DNA of 64,000 nucleotides, from contig NZ_LXYO01000035.1 of NCBI RefSeq assembly GCF_001650915.1, positions 184,154 through 248,153 on the forward strand, written 5' to 3'. Of the stretch, positions 54,963 to 63,921 are shown in pieces; position 1 is the first letter of the stretch; every line of letters begins with the position of its first letter. The notes beneath the pieces were generated by a model. It was not told the origin of the DNA. It worked only from the letters and a program-made list of their open reading frames with translations, and ran no database searches. This DNA comes from Marinobacter sp. EhC06 (GTDB lineage: Bacteria > Pseudomonadota > Gammaproteobacteria > Pseudomonadales > Oleiphilaceae). The position numbers and the translations under genes were made by a program.

Positions 54963-55175
54963 ATCGATGCCCGGCGGAACGTCTCAATAATAGACCGACG
55001 TCACGCCAAATTACTGAGAATTAGACCTTTTGCCAATATCTATAAATCGCTTGACCAGTAAAGTCAGTAGGGACAACTAGTCGGAGAAGTACTTATATGA
55101 ATAATAAATTCTCTAATCGAAGTGCCTCACCAAAAACCCACCCAACCTCCACAACAACAAAACAGGAGTGATCCT
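54963..55175 (+). promoter_or_regulatory. Upstream region of the DUF4212-symporter operon
   Basis: A 213-base gap, AT-rich from 55000. TGAC at 55052-55055 and GTCA at 55063-55066 form a small dyad of possible operator character. I could not assign convincing -35 and -10 boxes. It contains the 24-codon leader ORF listed separately. No terminator separates it from the preceding gene. Confidence 0.35.
55097..55171 (+). CDS. Short leader ORF upstream of DUF4212
   Basis: A 24-codon frame (ATG 55097, TGA 55169-55171) coding MNNKFSNRSASPKTHPTST and then TTKQE. GGAGAAG at 55083-55089 sits seven bases before the ATG. The last codons contain the AGGAG ribosome site of the DUF4212 gene, whose ATG is four bases after the TGA, so translation of one should affect the other. 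Thr, Ser and Pro dominate the second half. Whether it is a regulatory leader peptide or a chance frame is unproven. Confidence 0.4.
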   Translation: MNNKFSNRSASPKTHPTSTTTKQE

Positions 55176-55442
55176 ATGTCAGCAGGTCATAGCTACGACG
55201 CTGAAGCGTACTGGAAGGCGAATCTGCGCCTGATATTCGGGAGCCTGATTGTCTGGGCCCTGGTATCTTACGGCTTTGCAATTCTGCTCCGGCCGATGCT
55301 TGCGGGTATTCCGATTGGTGGTACTGATCTGGGCTTCTGGTTCGCCCAGCAAGGTTCCATCCTCACGTTCATCGCTCTGATCTTCCACTACGCGTGGCGC
55401 ATGAACAAGATCGATGAAAAATTCGGCGTACACGAGGAGTAA
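55176..55442 (+). CDS. DUF4212 small subunit of a sodium:solute symporter
   Basis: An 88-residue membrane protein with two helices (LRLIFGSLIVWALVSYGFAILL and QGSILTFIALIFHYAWRM), matching the DUF4212 family that accompanies VC_2705-type symporters. The N-terminal HSYDAEAYWKANLR is typical. The start at 55176 follows an AGGAG site; an upstream ATG at 55122 is in frame but lies inside the leader. Its stop codon is six bases before the symporter start. Confidence 0.93.
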   Translation: MSAGHSYDAEAYWKANLRLIFGSLIVWALVSYGFAILLRPMLAGIPIGGTDLGFWFAQQGSILTFIALIFHYAWRMNKIDEKFGVHEE

Positions 55443-55448
55443 GAACGA

Positions 55449-57215
55449 ATGAGCCAATTTGCCATTAACATCATGTTTGTAGGGGGCTCATTCCTCCTCT
55501 ACATCGCAATCGCTATCTGGGCCAAGGCCGGAAGCACGAGTGACTTCTACGTTGCCGGTGGCGGCGTTCACCCGATCACCAACGGCGCAGCAATCGGCGC
55601 CGACTGGATGTCCGCGGCATCGTTTATCTCCATGGCAGGCTTGATCGCTGCTGGTGGCTACGCCAACTCCACCTTCCTCATGGGCTGGACTGGCGGTTAC
55701 GTTTTGCTGGCGATGCTGCTTGCCCCCTACCTGCGGAAGTTCGGCAAGTTCACGGTGCCCGAGTTCATCGGCGACCGCTTCTACAGCAAGAATGCCCGCC
55801 TGGTGGCGGTTATCTGCCTGATCGTAGCGTCTGTAACCTACGTTATCGGCCAGATGGCTGGTGCCGGTGTTGCCTTCTCCCGCTTCCTGGAAGTTGATTC
55901 CACCGTCGGTCTGATGATCGCAGCCGTTGTGGTCTTCATCTACGCGGTTATGGGTGGCATGAAGGGTATCACCTACACCCAGGTGGCCCAGTACTGCGTT
56001 CTGATCATTGCCTACACCATTCCTGCGGTGTTCATCTCCCTGCAACTGACTGGCAATCCGCTTCCCCCGCTGGGTCTGTTCTCAACCCACGTGGATTCTG
56101 GCATGCCGATCCTCGACAAGCTGAACCAGGTGATCACCGACCTCGGCTTCAACGAGTACACCGCCGATATTGACAACAAGCTGAACATGGTTCTGTTCAC
56201 CCTGTCGCTGATGATCGGTACTGCAGGCCTGCCTCACGTTATCATCCGCTTCTTCACCGTACCCAAGGTTGCTGACGCGCGCTGGTCTGCGGGCTGGGCC
56301 CTGGTATTCATCGCCCTGCTGTACCTCACCGCACCGGCTGTTGCTTCCATGGCTCGCCTGAACCTGATGACCACCATCTACCCGGACGGCACCGCTGCGG
56401 AGCCGATCCAGTATGATGAGCGTCCGAACTGGATCAAGGAGTGGGAAGTGACTGGTCTTATCCAGTTCACCGACAAGAACGAAGACGGTCGTATCCAGCT
56501 GTACAACGACAGCGAAGCCTTCGCGCCTACGGCTGAGGCCCGCGGCTGGAACGGCAACGAGCTGGTTGTTAACCGGGATATCCTGGTACTGGCTAACCCG
56601 GAAATCGCCAACCTGCCCGGCTGGGTCATCGGTCTGATCGCAGCGGGTGGTCTGGCAGCAGCACTATCCACAGCGGCCGGTCTGTTGCTTGCGATCTCCT
56701 CGGCGGTCAGTCACGACCTGATCAAGGGTTCCATCAACCCGGCGATCACGGAGAAAGGTGAGCTGCTGGCAGCCCGGATATCCATGGCGGTCGCCATCGT
56801 TGTTGCCACATGGCTTGGTGCGAATCCTCCCGGCTTCGCGGCACAGGTTGTTGCACTGGCATTCGGTATCGCCGCTGCATCCCTGTTCCCGGCGCTGATG
56901 ATGGGCATCTTCTCCAAGCGTGTTAATAACAAAGGCGCAATTGCTGGCATGCTGACCGGTCTGGCCTTCACCCTTGCCTACATCTTCGTGTACAAGGGTT
57001 GGCTGTTCATTCCGGGCACCAACAACCTGGCAGACACTCCGGAAAACTGGGTGCTGGGCATCTCCCCGCTGTCTATCGGTGCGGTTGGTGCAATCGTCAA
57101 CTTTGCGGTAGCCTTCATTGTATCCAACGCAACTGAAGAACCGCCCGTTGAGATTCAGGAACTGGTCGAAAGCGTCCGTTACCCACGTGGTGCCGGTCAG
57201 GCTCAAGACCACTAA
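55449..57215 (+). CDS. Sodium:solute symporter, VC_2705 type (acetate or other carboxylate)
   Basis: A 588-residue SLC5-family transporter with about thirteen membrane helices. FYVAGGGVHPITNGAAIGADWMSAASFISMAGLI and GTAGLPHVIIRFFTVP are the family signatures. An extracytoplasmic insertion near residues 315-400 contains an EF-hand-like stretch (DKNEDGRIQLYN, Asp at about 342). GAGGAG just before the DUF4212 stop codon serves as ribosome site. The substrate is inferred from family context as acetate or a similar short carboxylate. Confidence 0.92.
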   Translation: MSQFAINIMFVGGSFLLYIAIAIWAKAGSTSDFYVAGGGVHPITNGAAIGADWMSAASFISMAGLIAAGGYANSTFLMGWTGGYVLLAMLLAPYLRKFGKFTVPEFIGDRFYSKNARLVAVICLIVASVTYVIGQMAGAGVAFSRFLEVDSTVGLMIAAVVVFIYAVMGGMKGITYTQVAQYCVLIIAYTIPAVFISLQLTGNPLPPLGLFSTHVDSGMPILDKLNQVITDLGFNEYTADIDNKLNMVLFTLSLMIGTAGLPHVIIRFFTVPKVADARWSAGWALVFIALLYLTAPAVASMARLNLMTTIYPDGTAAEPIQYDERPNWIKEWEVTGLIQFTDKNEDGRIQLYNDSEAFAPTAEARGWNGNELVVNRDILVLANPEIANLPGWVIGLIAAGGLAAALSTAAGLLLAISSAVSHDLIKGSINPAITEKGELLAARISMAVAIVVATWLGANPPGFAAQVVALAFGIAAASLFPALMMGIFSKRVNNKGAIAGMLTGLAFTLAYIFVYKGWLFIPGTNNLADTPENWVLGISPLSIGAVGAIVNFAVAFIVSNATEEPPVEIQELVESVRYPRGAGQAQDH

Positions 57216-57257
57216 GCAACATCTCAGCCTGATTCGTTCAATGAACTGACAGGTTGA

Positions 57258-57297
57258 TACTGAACGGGCTTCCTCAATGAGGGAGCCCGTTCTTTTT
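57258..57297 (+). terminator. Intrinsic terminator after the symporter
   Basis: GAACGGGCT and AGCCCGTTC flank a short CTTCCTCAATGAGGG inner hairpin and are followed by six T. It ends the DUF4212-symporter transcript 45 bases after the stop codon and before the next small membrane gene. Confidence 0.92.
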
Positions 57298-57312
57298 TGA
57301 GGAAGTCATTAT

Positions 57313-57819
57313 ATGTTCTGGACATTCGTCGCCACTGTAGTCTGCGGCCTTGGCGCTGCCGGTATCGCTCTAGGTATTCGTGCCGCCACCCGAAATAAAG
57401 CCCCGAAGTGGATCATCCCGGTTTTTGCCGGCGCGGGCATGCTCGGCTATCTCATCTATATGGAATACACCTGGTTCGACCAGAAAGAGGCCCGGCTGCC
57501 AGACGAAGCGGTGGTTGTAAGTACCGAATCCGACGGCATCCTGTGGCGGCCCTGGACCTTCGTGCTCCCCTACGTCACCGCATTTTCCACAGTCGATACC
57601 AAGAGCATCAGCCGTGACACCAACAGCGAGGACATCGTGCGGTTTACCCTGTATCGTTTTGAGCAGAAAATGACGGATGCCGTTTCCCACCGCATTCACA
57701 TCATCAACTGTGCGACCCGGGAACTGGTACCACTGGGTTCTGACGGAAGCCCCCGAGTGGACAACCTGAAGCTGCTTGAGCCCGGAGATACCCTGTATAA
57801 AACCGTCTGCGCAGAGTGA
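57313..57819 (+). CDS. Unidentified small membrane protein
   Basis: A 168-residue protein that I do not recognise. Two N-terminal hydrophobic segments (FWTFVATVVCGLGAAGIALGI and WIIPVFAGAGMLGYLIYM) are followed by a soluble part of about 110 residues with one Cys in RIHIINCATRELVPL and a C-terminal TLYKTVCAE. It begins 16 bases after a terminator and lies 53 bases before the hybrid kinase, so it may be the first gene of the signalling operon. Confidence 0.75.
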   Translation: MFWTFVATVVCGLGAAGIALGIRAATRNKAPKWIIPVFAGAGMLGYLIYMEYTWFDQKEARLPDEAVVVSTESDGILWRPWTFVLPYVTAFSTVDTKSISRDTNSEDIVRFTLYRFEQKMTDAVSHRIHIINCATRELVPLGSDGSPRVDNLKLLEPGDTLYKTVCAE

Positions 57820-57872
57820 TACCTCGTTAGCGTGATGCTTCAACCTGCTGATACTGTCGGGAACGCGTAACC

Positions 57873-60800
57873 ATGATTAGTGCCTGGCTGCTGGTCCTCA
57901 TTTCCATCACCTACATCTCGATCCTGTTCGTGATCGCATGGGCCGGCGACAGACACCCCGGCCTGTATCGCAGGCGCCTGGCACGCACCCACATATACGC
58001 ACTGTCTCTGGCAGTCTACTTCACCTCCTGGACCTTCTATGGCGCCGTTGGCCGCGCCACCCAGGAGGGGCTCGGCTTTCTACCCATCTACCTTGGTCCT
58101 CTGCTGGTGTTTGTTTTCGGCGCGCCCTTGCTGCGCCGGATCATTTACATCAGCAAGCGCAATAACAGTACTTCCATTGCCGATTTCGTCGCCTCCCGCT
58201 ACGGCAAATCCCAGCTACTGGCGGCAATGATTGCGACTTTTGCCTTGATCGGCAGCGTCCCCTACATAGCCTTGCAGCTGAAAGCCATTGCCATGGGCTT
58301 CAACGTGCTTTCGGAAACCGGCACAGGTTATGAGGAACTGAGCACTGCGGCCTGGAACGATTCAGCCTGGTACATCACCCTAGCCCTGGCAGTATTTACC
58401 GTTCTGTTCGGCACCCGGCACCTGGAATCCACCGAGCATCATCGGGGCATGATTCAGGCCGTGGCCTTCGAGTCACTGATCAAACTGGTGGCCTTCGTCG
58501 CCGTTGGCCTCTTTGTTGGCTACGGCCTTTACGGCGGATTTGGAGACCTGTTTGAACGCGCGAAGGATGCAGACCTGATCGGCACCCTGACCACCGATGG
58601 CATTGAGGCGCCGGCGTTTATTACCCAGACACTGATCGCGATGCTCGCCATCATCTGCCTACCCCGGCAGTTCCATGTCATGGTGGTCGAGAACACCGAC
58701 CATCGCGACTTCGAAATTGCCCGCTGGGCCATGCCGATCTACCTGATCGTGGCCAGCGCGTTCGTGCTTCCCATTGCCGCAGCCGGTCTGCTGTCACCCG
58801 AGGCCTCAGCCGGAAACCCCGACGTCCTTATCCTGCAGCTGCCGATCATGGCTGGCGAGGAATGGCTGGCCATACTGGCGTTCCTTGGGGGTGGCTCGGC
58901 CGCAGCCGCCATGGTTATCGTCTGCTCCGTTGCCATTGCCACCATGGTCAGCAATGAGATCATCATGCCGGCCCTTCTGAAGTTTTTCCGGCCGGGCATG
59001 AACCGGCGCACGGATCTCAGCTATCTGCTGCTGAGTATCCGCCGCGTGGCCATCTTCGTGGTGCTGCTAACAGCCTATGGTTTCTACCGGATGGCTGGCG
59101 AAGATTACAGCCTGACAGCCTTCGGCCTGCTCTCCTTCGCCGCAGCGGCTCAGTTCGGACCAGCTCTGGTAGGAGGCATTATCTGGCGCCGGGGCAATTA
59201 CATGGGCGCCGTCTGGGGTCTGGGTCTCGGATTCCTGATGTGGTGCTACACCTTGCTGCTACCGGCGCTCGCCACCACGGGCTGGGTCACCGACACACTG
59301 ATTGAGCAGGGAATCTGGGGGCTGAACTGGACACGGCCCACCGCCCTCTTCGGGTCGGAGCTTGATCAGACCAGCCATGGCATTATCTGGAGCCTGGGAA
59401 TCAACACGGTAGTGTACATCGTGCTCTCAATGCTGACCCGTCAGCGGGTCCGCGAAAAAATTCAGATTGCCTCCTTCTTCCACGATCCACAGCCCAAGGC
59501 CGAAACCGCCCAGCATCAGAGCTGGCAGGGTGAAATACTCACATCAGACCTGCAGGCGCTTACCGACCGGTTCATGGGCGAAGAGCGCTCGGAAACCATT
59601 TTTCGGAATTACGAACGTCGCAATGCCATTCGCCTGCACCCGCACCGCCCGGCGTCCGCACATCTGATGAAATACATCGAGCGCCAGTTGGCCTCGGTCA
59701 TTGGCGCCTCCACGGCCCGGGTGGTCCTTGAATCCACCCTCACCGGCCGGGATATGCAGATCGAGGACGTGGTCAGCATTGTCGATGAAGCCTCGCAGGC
59801 CATGACGTTCAGTCGGGAATTACTTCAATCCGCTATTGAAAACATCAGCCTGGGCGTGTCTGTGGTTAACCATCAGCAGCAACTGGTGGTCTGGAACCAT
59901 CGCTATCTGGAACTGTTCACCTATCCCAAAGGCTTCGTCAGAGTCGGACGCCCGGTCGAGGATCTGATGCGTTACAACCTGACCAATGCCAACCTTTCCG
60001 CCCGCAGGATTGATGAGATCGTGGCTGATCGCTGCGCCAGTATGCGGGAGGGTCGACCGATGTCCTATGAGCGCCAGAGGCCGGATGGAACGGTTTTACG
60101 CATCGATGGCAGCCCGATACCCGGAGGTGGCTATGTCACCACCTTCCAGGACATTACCGCCATGCGCCGGACCGAGCAGGCGCTCAAGGAAACCAACATT
60201 TATCTGGAACAGCGGGTAAAGGAGCGCACACAGGAGCTCCAGGTCATTAACGAGCAGATGCTGAAGGCCAAATCCGTGGCCGAACAGGCCAACCAGAGCA
60301 AGACGCGTTTCCTCGCCTCGGCCAGCCATGACCTGCTCCAGCCACTCAATGCCGCCAGACTGTTTACCTCCGCCCTCGCCGGCAAAGCGGATGACGGCGA
60401 GATGAAAGATCTGGTAGACCACATCGACAGCTCCCTCGGTGCTGCCGAGGAGATCATCAGTACCCTGCTGGATATTTCAAAGCTGGACGCGGGCGCCCTG
60501 GAGCCGGATATCGGGGTGTTCCCCGTGAACGAGATCATGCGCCATCTGGCAACCGATTTTTCAGCAATTGCAAAGGACCAGAACCTTGAACTGCACGTTG
60601 TGCCCAGCACGGTCTGGATCCGCTCGGATGCCAAGCTGCTGCGCCGCGTGGTCCAGAACTTCCTGTCCAATGCCATACGCTACACGCCCGAAGGCAAGAT
60701 CCTCCTCGGCTGTCGACGCCTGAAAGGCTATATCCGCATAGAAGTCTGGGACACCGGGCCCGGTATACCCGAGGACCAACTGGCGCACATCTTCGAGGAG

Positions 60801-61391
60801 TTCCGCCGGTTTCAGCACGGCCGGGATAAGAAAGGCCTGGGGCTTGGTCTCGCTATCGTCGACCGTATCAGCGGCATGCTGAACCACCCGGTCAGCGTGC
60901 ATTCTGTCCAGGGTCGCGGCAGCGTATTCGGTATAACGGTGCCGACAGCGGCACCCGAACAGAATGAGGCCGCCGCTGCCAAGCCTGCATCGGGATCACG
61001 GCGAGTATCAAATCTCGGTGGCCTGCATTTCCTTTGTATCGACAACGACCCGGCCATCCTTCAGGGAATGGTGGCGCTGCTGGGCAACTGGAAGTGTGAT
61101 GTGACTGCGGCCGAGAGTCTGGAAGATGCCATGGCAAAACTGGAAGGCCAAAGTCCGGATATTATACTTGCCGATTATCAACTGGATGAAAACAAGAACG
61201 GCCTCGACGCCATGGACAGCATTCGTGGTGCATTGAACGCGGACATCCCGGGAATACTCATCACTGGATATATGGCGCCTGAAGTGCGGGAAGATGCCAT
61301 CGACCGGGGCTACCAGATTCTCTACAAACCAGTAAAACCCGCTGCACTGAGGGCACTGGTTAATAAGCTACTCAAACAGAAGCGCTCATGA
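57873..61391 (+). CDS. SLC5-type hybrid sensor histidine kinase/response regulator (CrbS/MxtR-like)
   Basis: An 1172-residue membrane sensor. Residues 1-520 form a sodium:solute symporter-like domain with about thirteen helices; a STAC-like linker follows; a PAS domain lies near 650-770 (ENISLGVSVVNHQQQLVVWN); a coiled coil (EQRVKERTQELQVINEQM) leads to the H-box SASHDLLQPLNAARLF with His near 819; the ATPase has NFLSNAIRYTP and DTGPGIPED; a C-terminal receiver has ILADYQLDENKNG with Asp near 1100 and YKPVKP. The architecture matches CrbS/MxtR-type acetate sensors. It overlaps the next gene by four bases. Confidence 0.93.
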   Translation: MISAWLLVLISITYISILFVIAWAGDRHPGLYRRRLARTHIYALSLAVYFTSWTFYGAVGRATQEGLGFLPIYLGPLLVFVFGAPLLRRIIYISKRNNSTSIADFVASRYGKSQLLAAMIATFALIGSVPYIALQLKAIAMGFNVLSETGTGYEELSTAAWNDSAWYITLALAVFTVLFGTRHLESTEHHRGMIQAVAFESLIKLVAFVAVGLFVGYGLYGGFGDLFERAKDADLIGTLTTDGIEAPAFITQTLIAMLAIICLPRQFHVMVVENTDHRDFEIARWAMPIYLIVASAFVLPIAAAGLLSPEASAGNPDVLILQLPIMAGEEWLAILAFLGGGSAAAAMVIVCSVAIATMVSNEIIMPALLKFFRPGMNRRTDLSYLLLSIRRVAIFVVLLTAYGFYRMAGEDYSLTAFGLLSFAAAAQFGPALVGGIIWRRGNYMGAVWGLGLGFLMWCYTLLLPALATTGWVTDTLIEQGIWGLNWTRPTALFGSELDQTSHGIIWSLGINTVVYIVLSMLTRQRVREKIQIASFFHDPQPKAETAQHQSWQGEILTSDLQALTDRFMGEERSETIFRNYERRNAIRLHPHRPASAHLMKYIERQLASVIGASTARVVLESTLTGRDMQIEDVVSIVDEASQAMTFSRELLQSAIENISLGVSVVNHQQQLVVWNHRYLELFTYPKGFVRVGRPVEDLMRYNLTNANLSARRIDEIVADRCASMREGRPMSYERQRPDGTVLRIDGSPIPGGGYVTTFQDITAMRRTEQALKETNIYLEQRVKERTQELQVINEQMLKAKSVAEQANQSKTRFLASASHDLLQPLNAARLFTSALAGKADDGEMKDLVDHIDSSLGAAEEIISTLLDISKLDAGALEPDIGVFPVNEIMRHLATDFSAIAKDQNLELHVVPSTVWIRSDAKLLRRVVQNFLSNAIRYTPEGKILLGCRRLKGYIRIEVWDTGPGIPEDQLAHIFEEFRRFQHGRDKKGLGLGLAIVDRISGMLNHPVSVHSVQGRGSVFGITVPTAAPEQNEAAAAKPASGSRRVSNLGGLHFLCIDNDPAILQGMVALLGNWKCDVTAAESLEDAMAKLEGQSPDIILADYQLDENKNGLDAMDSIRGALNADIPGILITGYMAPEVREDAIDRGYQILYKPVKPAALRALVNKLLKQKRS

Positions 61392-63025
61392 CCGATTCAA
61401 AAGCTGACTTCAATCCTTTTGGGAAACTCACCTATCTGGTCATCGATGACTTCGAGAACTTCCGGTTATCCATGCGCCAGATGCTGCGCAGCTGTGGTGC
61501 CGATAAGATTGAACTGGTCGCCCACGCCAACCAGGCGATTCAATACTGTACCTACAATCACGTAGACGTGGTGTTGTGCGACTTTAACCTTGGCGAAGGC
61601 AAGAACGGCCAGCACATACTTGAGGAGCTACGGCATAAAAAACTCCTCAAACGATCTTCGCTCTTCCTGATGGTGACTGCCGAAACGTCCAAGGAAATGG
61701 TCATGGGCGCAAGGGAATATCAGCCAGACGCCTACCTCACAAAACCTACCAATCGGGCCTTACTGGAGAAACGCCTGGGCGCCCTGATCAGCCAGCGCAA
61801 TATCCTCCTGCCCGTTAACCGGGAAATCGACCGGGAAAACTATCCAGAGGCCATTTCGCTCTGTATCCAGGCTCTTCCCCGGCAGCCACGCTACAAAACC
61901 TGGTTGATGAAAACCCTGGGCGACCTGTATTTCCAGCTCGGCGACCTGGCTCACGCGCTGAAAATCTATGATGACGTACTGACGCAACGAGAGCTTTCCT
62001 GGGCGAAGCTCGGACGCTGTAAGGTCTTGCTCGCCAAACGTAGCCTGGACGAAGCCGTAGATGGCCTCAGGGACCTTCTGGCAAAGCATCCTGACTATAT
62101 GGAGGCATATGATCTGCTTGCAGAAGGCCTCGAACGGCAAGGCCGTCCGACGCAGGCACAGCAAGTGCTCGAGAAAGCCGCTGAGCATTCCCCCAATGCC
62201 CTGCTCAGGCAAAAGCACCTTGCCGAGCTGGCAGGTTCAAACCAGGACATGGACACGGCGTCGGATGCTTGGCGTAGAACCGTTGAACTGGGAACCCACT
62301 CAATACATGACAACTCCGAGCACTATCTTTCGCTGGGCCAGACACTGTCGGACCTGAGTGAAGGCGATCTTGAGGAAGATGGTGCGGAAAAGGCCAAAGA
62401 AGCGCTGGCTGTGCTGAAAAGAATGGAAAAACGATTTGAAGGCGAGGAAGGCATCAGTCTGCGTAGCCGGATCGTACAGTGCCGGGTGTACGCTGGACAG
62501 GGACAGGATCAACAGGCCACCAGGATCCTCGAGAGTATCAGGCCAGAACTCCAGGATACCGCAGCCCTGGATGCCAAAACGGGGCTAGATTACGCCAAAA
62601 CCCTGTTTCGTCTTGGACATGAATCCGATGCGAAACAGCTGCTCGGCGAGATGTCCGAACGTTTCAGCGATGATCCTGAAACTCTCCAGAAGATTGAAAG
62701 CCTTCTGGATGAGCCCGTGGGATTCCGTCAGAAAATCAAAGCCCGAACCCTGAACCGGGATGGCATCAGAGCCTTCGAGTCCGGAAACCTGCAAGAAGCG
62801 GCGGAGACCTTTTCAAAGGCCCTGGAGATTGTCCCTGACCACGCCGCCCTGAACCTTAATCTGGTTCAGGTACTCATGAAGGAACATGACAATAATCCGG
62901 GCAACACTGAGCTCCTGAAACGCTGCCAGTCCTGCCTTGATCGGTTAGCAGGGCTGCCAGAGCAACATCGCCAACACCGGCGTTATATTGCCTTACAACG
63001 AAAGCTGAAGGGACTGATGCAATGA
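61388..63025 (+). CDS. Receiver domain protein with TPR repeats
   Basis: A 545-residue response regulator without a DNA-binding domain. The receiver (about 1-130) has LVIDDFENFRLSM, the phosphoacceptor Asp near 65 in VVLCDFNLGEGKNGQ, and YLTKPTN. The rest is a TPR superhelix: LGDLYFQLGDLAHALKIYDDVL, DYMEAYDLLAEGLERQGR, LNRDGIRAFESGNLQEAAETF and others. TPRs imply protein-protein output. Four-base ATGA overlaps join it to the genes on both sides, suggesting the three products act in one complex or relay. Confidence 0.92.
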   Translation: MTDSKADFNPFGKLTYLVIDDFENFRLSMRQMLRSCGADKIELVAHANQAIQYCTYNHVDVVLCDFNLGEGKNGQHILEELRHKKLLKRSSLFLMVTAETSKEMVMGAREYQPDAYLTKPTNRALLEKRLGALISQRNILLPVNREIDRENYPEAISLCIQALPRQPRYKTWLMKTLGDLYFQLGDLAHALKIYDDVLTQRELSWAKLGRCKVLLAKRSLDEAVDGLRDLLAKHPDYMEAYDLLAEGLERQGRPTQAQQVLEKAAEHSPNALLRQKHLAELAGSNQDMDTASDAWRRTVELGTHSIHDNSEHYLSLGQTLSDLSEGDLEEDGAEKAKEALAVLKRMEKRFEGEEGISLRSRIVQCRVYAGQGQDQQATRILESIRPELQDTAALDAKTGLDYAKTLFRLGHESDAKQLLGEMSERFSDDPETLQKIESLLDEPVGFRQKIKARTLNRDGIRAFESGNLQEAAETFSKALEIVPDHAALNLNLVQVLMKEHDNNPGNTELLKRCQSCLDRLAGLPEQHRQHRRYIALQRKLKGLMQ

Positions 63026-63702
63026 ATGACCAGAATATCGATTTTTCCATGGTGCTTGCCTCAGCCGTTCACGATATGAAGAACTCGCTTGGCATGCTCC
63101 TTAATTCCCTCGACGAGCTTCGCAGCGAGCACGAGGAAAGCCTCGGGGAATCTTCCCGCTTCAATACCCTGCAGTACGAAGCCGAACGGATGCACAACGA
63201 TCTGGTGCAACTCCTTGGTATCTACCGGCTTGGCGAGAACAACCTTTCCGCGCACATTGAGGAGCACTTTGTACCGGACTTCCTGACCGAGCACCTGGCA
63301 AGGCACACGCCTCTGCTTCAGGGGCTTGGCATTGAGGTTTCGGTGGAGGCTGAGGACATAAACGGCTTCTTCGACGAGGACCTGTTGACCGGTGTGCTGA
63401 ACAACACCATCAATAACGCTATTCGTTATACCCAAAGCAAGATTCGCCTGACTGCCGGTGAGAGAGACGGTTGCCTGGTGATTGGTGTTGAAGACGATGG
63501 GAAGGGTTATCCGGACAGTATGCAACACACCGGAACCTTGAACTTCAAATCGCTTGATTTCAAAAGTGGAAGTACCAGCCTTGGGCTGTTTTTCGCCTCC
63601 TCCGTCGCCAAACTTCACAGCGAGGGAAATCGAACTGGGTCGATAAAGCTCCACAATGGCGGAAGCCTCGGTGGTGGGGTGTTTGAGATCTGGCTGCCCT
63701 GA
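63022..63702 (+). CDS. Compact soluble histidine kinase
   Basis: A 226-residue kinase with no membrane segment and no sensor domain. H-box: ASAVHDMKNSLGMLLNSLDEL, His at 17. N-box: LLTGVLNNTINNAIRYT. G1: VEDDGKGYPDS. A shortened G2: STSLGLFFASSVAKLH. It is coupled by ATGA to the receiver-TPR gene and should dock onto one of the two receivers of the operon, either as a kinase or as a phosphatase; which of the two cannot be told. Confidence 0.9.
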   Translation: MNDQNIDFSMVLASAVHDMKNSLGMLLNSLDELRSEHEESLGESSRFNTLQYEAERMHNDLVQLLGIYRLGENNLSAHIEEHFVPDFLTEHLARHTPLLQGLGIEVSVEAEDINGFFDEDLLTGVLNNTINNAIRYTQSKIRLTAGERDGCLVIGVEDDGKGYPDSMQHTGTLNFKSLDFKSGSTSLGLFFASSVAKLHSEGNRTGSIKLHNGGSLGGGVFEIWLP

Positions 63703-63728
63703 TCCAGAAGTTTTTCTGAAGGCAATAA

Positions 63729-63760
63729 AAAACCCCAGCATCGAGGATGCTGGGGTTTTT
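63729..63760. terminator. Bidirectional terminator between the kinase operon and the rRNA operon
   Basis: AACCCCAGCATC at 63731-63742 pairs with its complement GATGCTGGGGTT at 63746-63757. A and T runs flank it on both sides, so it can serve the plus-strand signalling operon and minus-strand readthrough from the rRNA operon. Confidence 0.9.
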
Positions 63761-63765
63761 GGTAT

Positions 63766-63787
63766 TAGGCGCCTGACGATGACCTAC
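63766..63787 (-). rRNA. Second 5S rRNA 3'-tail fragment
   Basis: GCCTGACGATGACCTAC at 63771-63787 repeats exactly the 3' end of the 5S rRNA at 63963-63979; the preceding TTAGG is also shared with one mismatch after it. Upstream on the minus strand the sequence is no longer 5S-like. It is followed by its own terminator (63729-63760). It looks like the remnant of a tandem 5S gene or of a duplicated 5S-terminator unit. Confidence 0.55.
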
Positions 63788-63915
63788 ATTGCTCAGGCCT
63801 ATCGGCCTTCGGCCCTTCGGGCCCGCCGTCGCTGCGCTCCCGCGTCCTGCGCTTGCCGTTGGCAAGCTTGTCACATGGGGGCCTGTGTAGTGCACAGCAG
63901 GGCCTCGATCCAAAA
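63788..63915. other. GC-rich hairpin cluster between 5S tail and second terminator
   Basis: Three short hairpins in a row: AGGCC...GGCCT (63795-63808), GGCCCTTCGGGCC (63811-63823) and CTTGCC-GTT-GGCAAG (63852-63866). No gene is visible. It fills the space between the 5S tail fragment and the 5S terminator. Confidence 0.45.
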
Positions 63916-63921
63916 TAAAAA

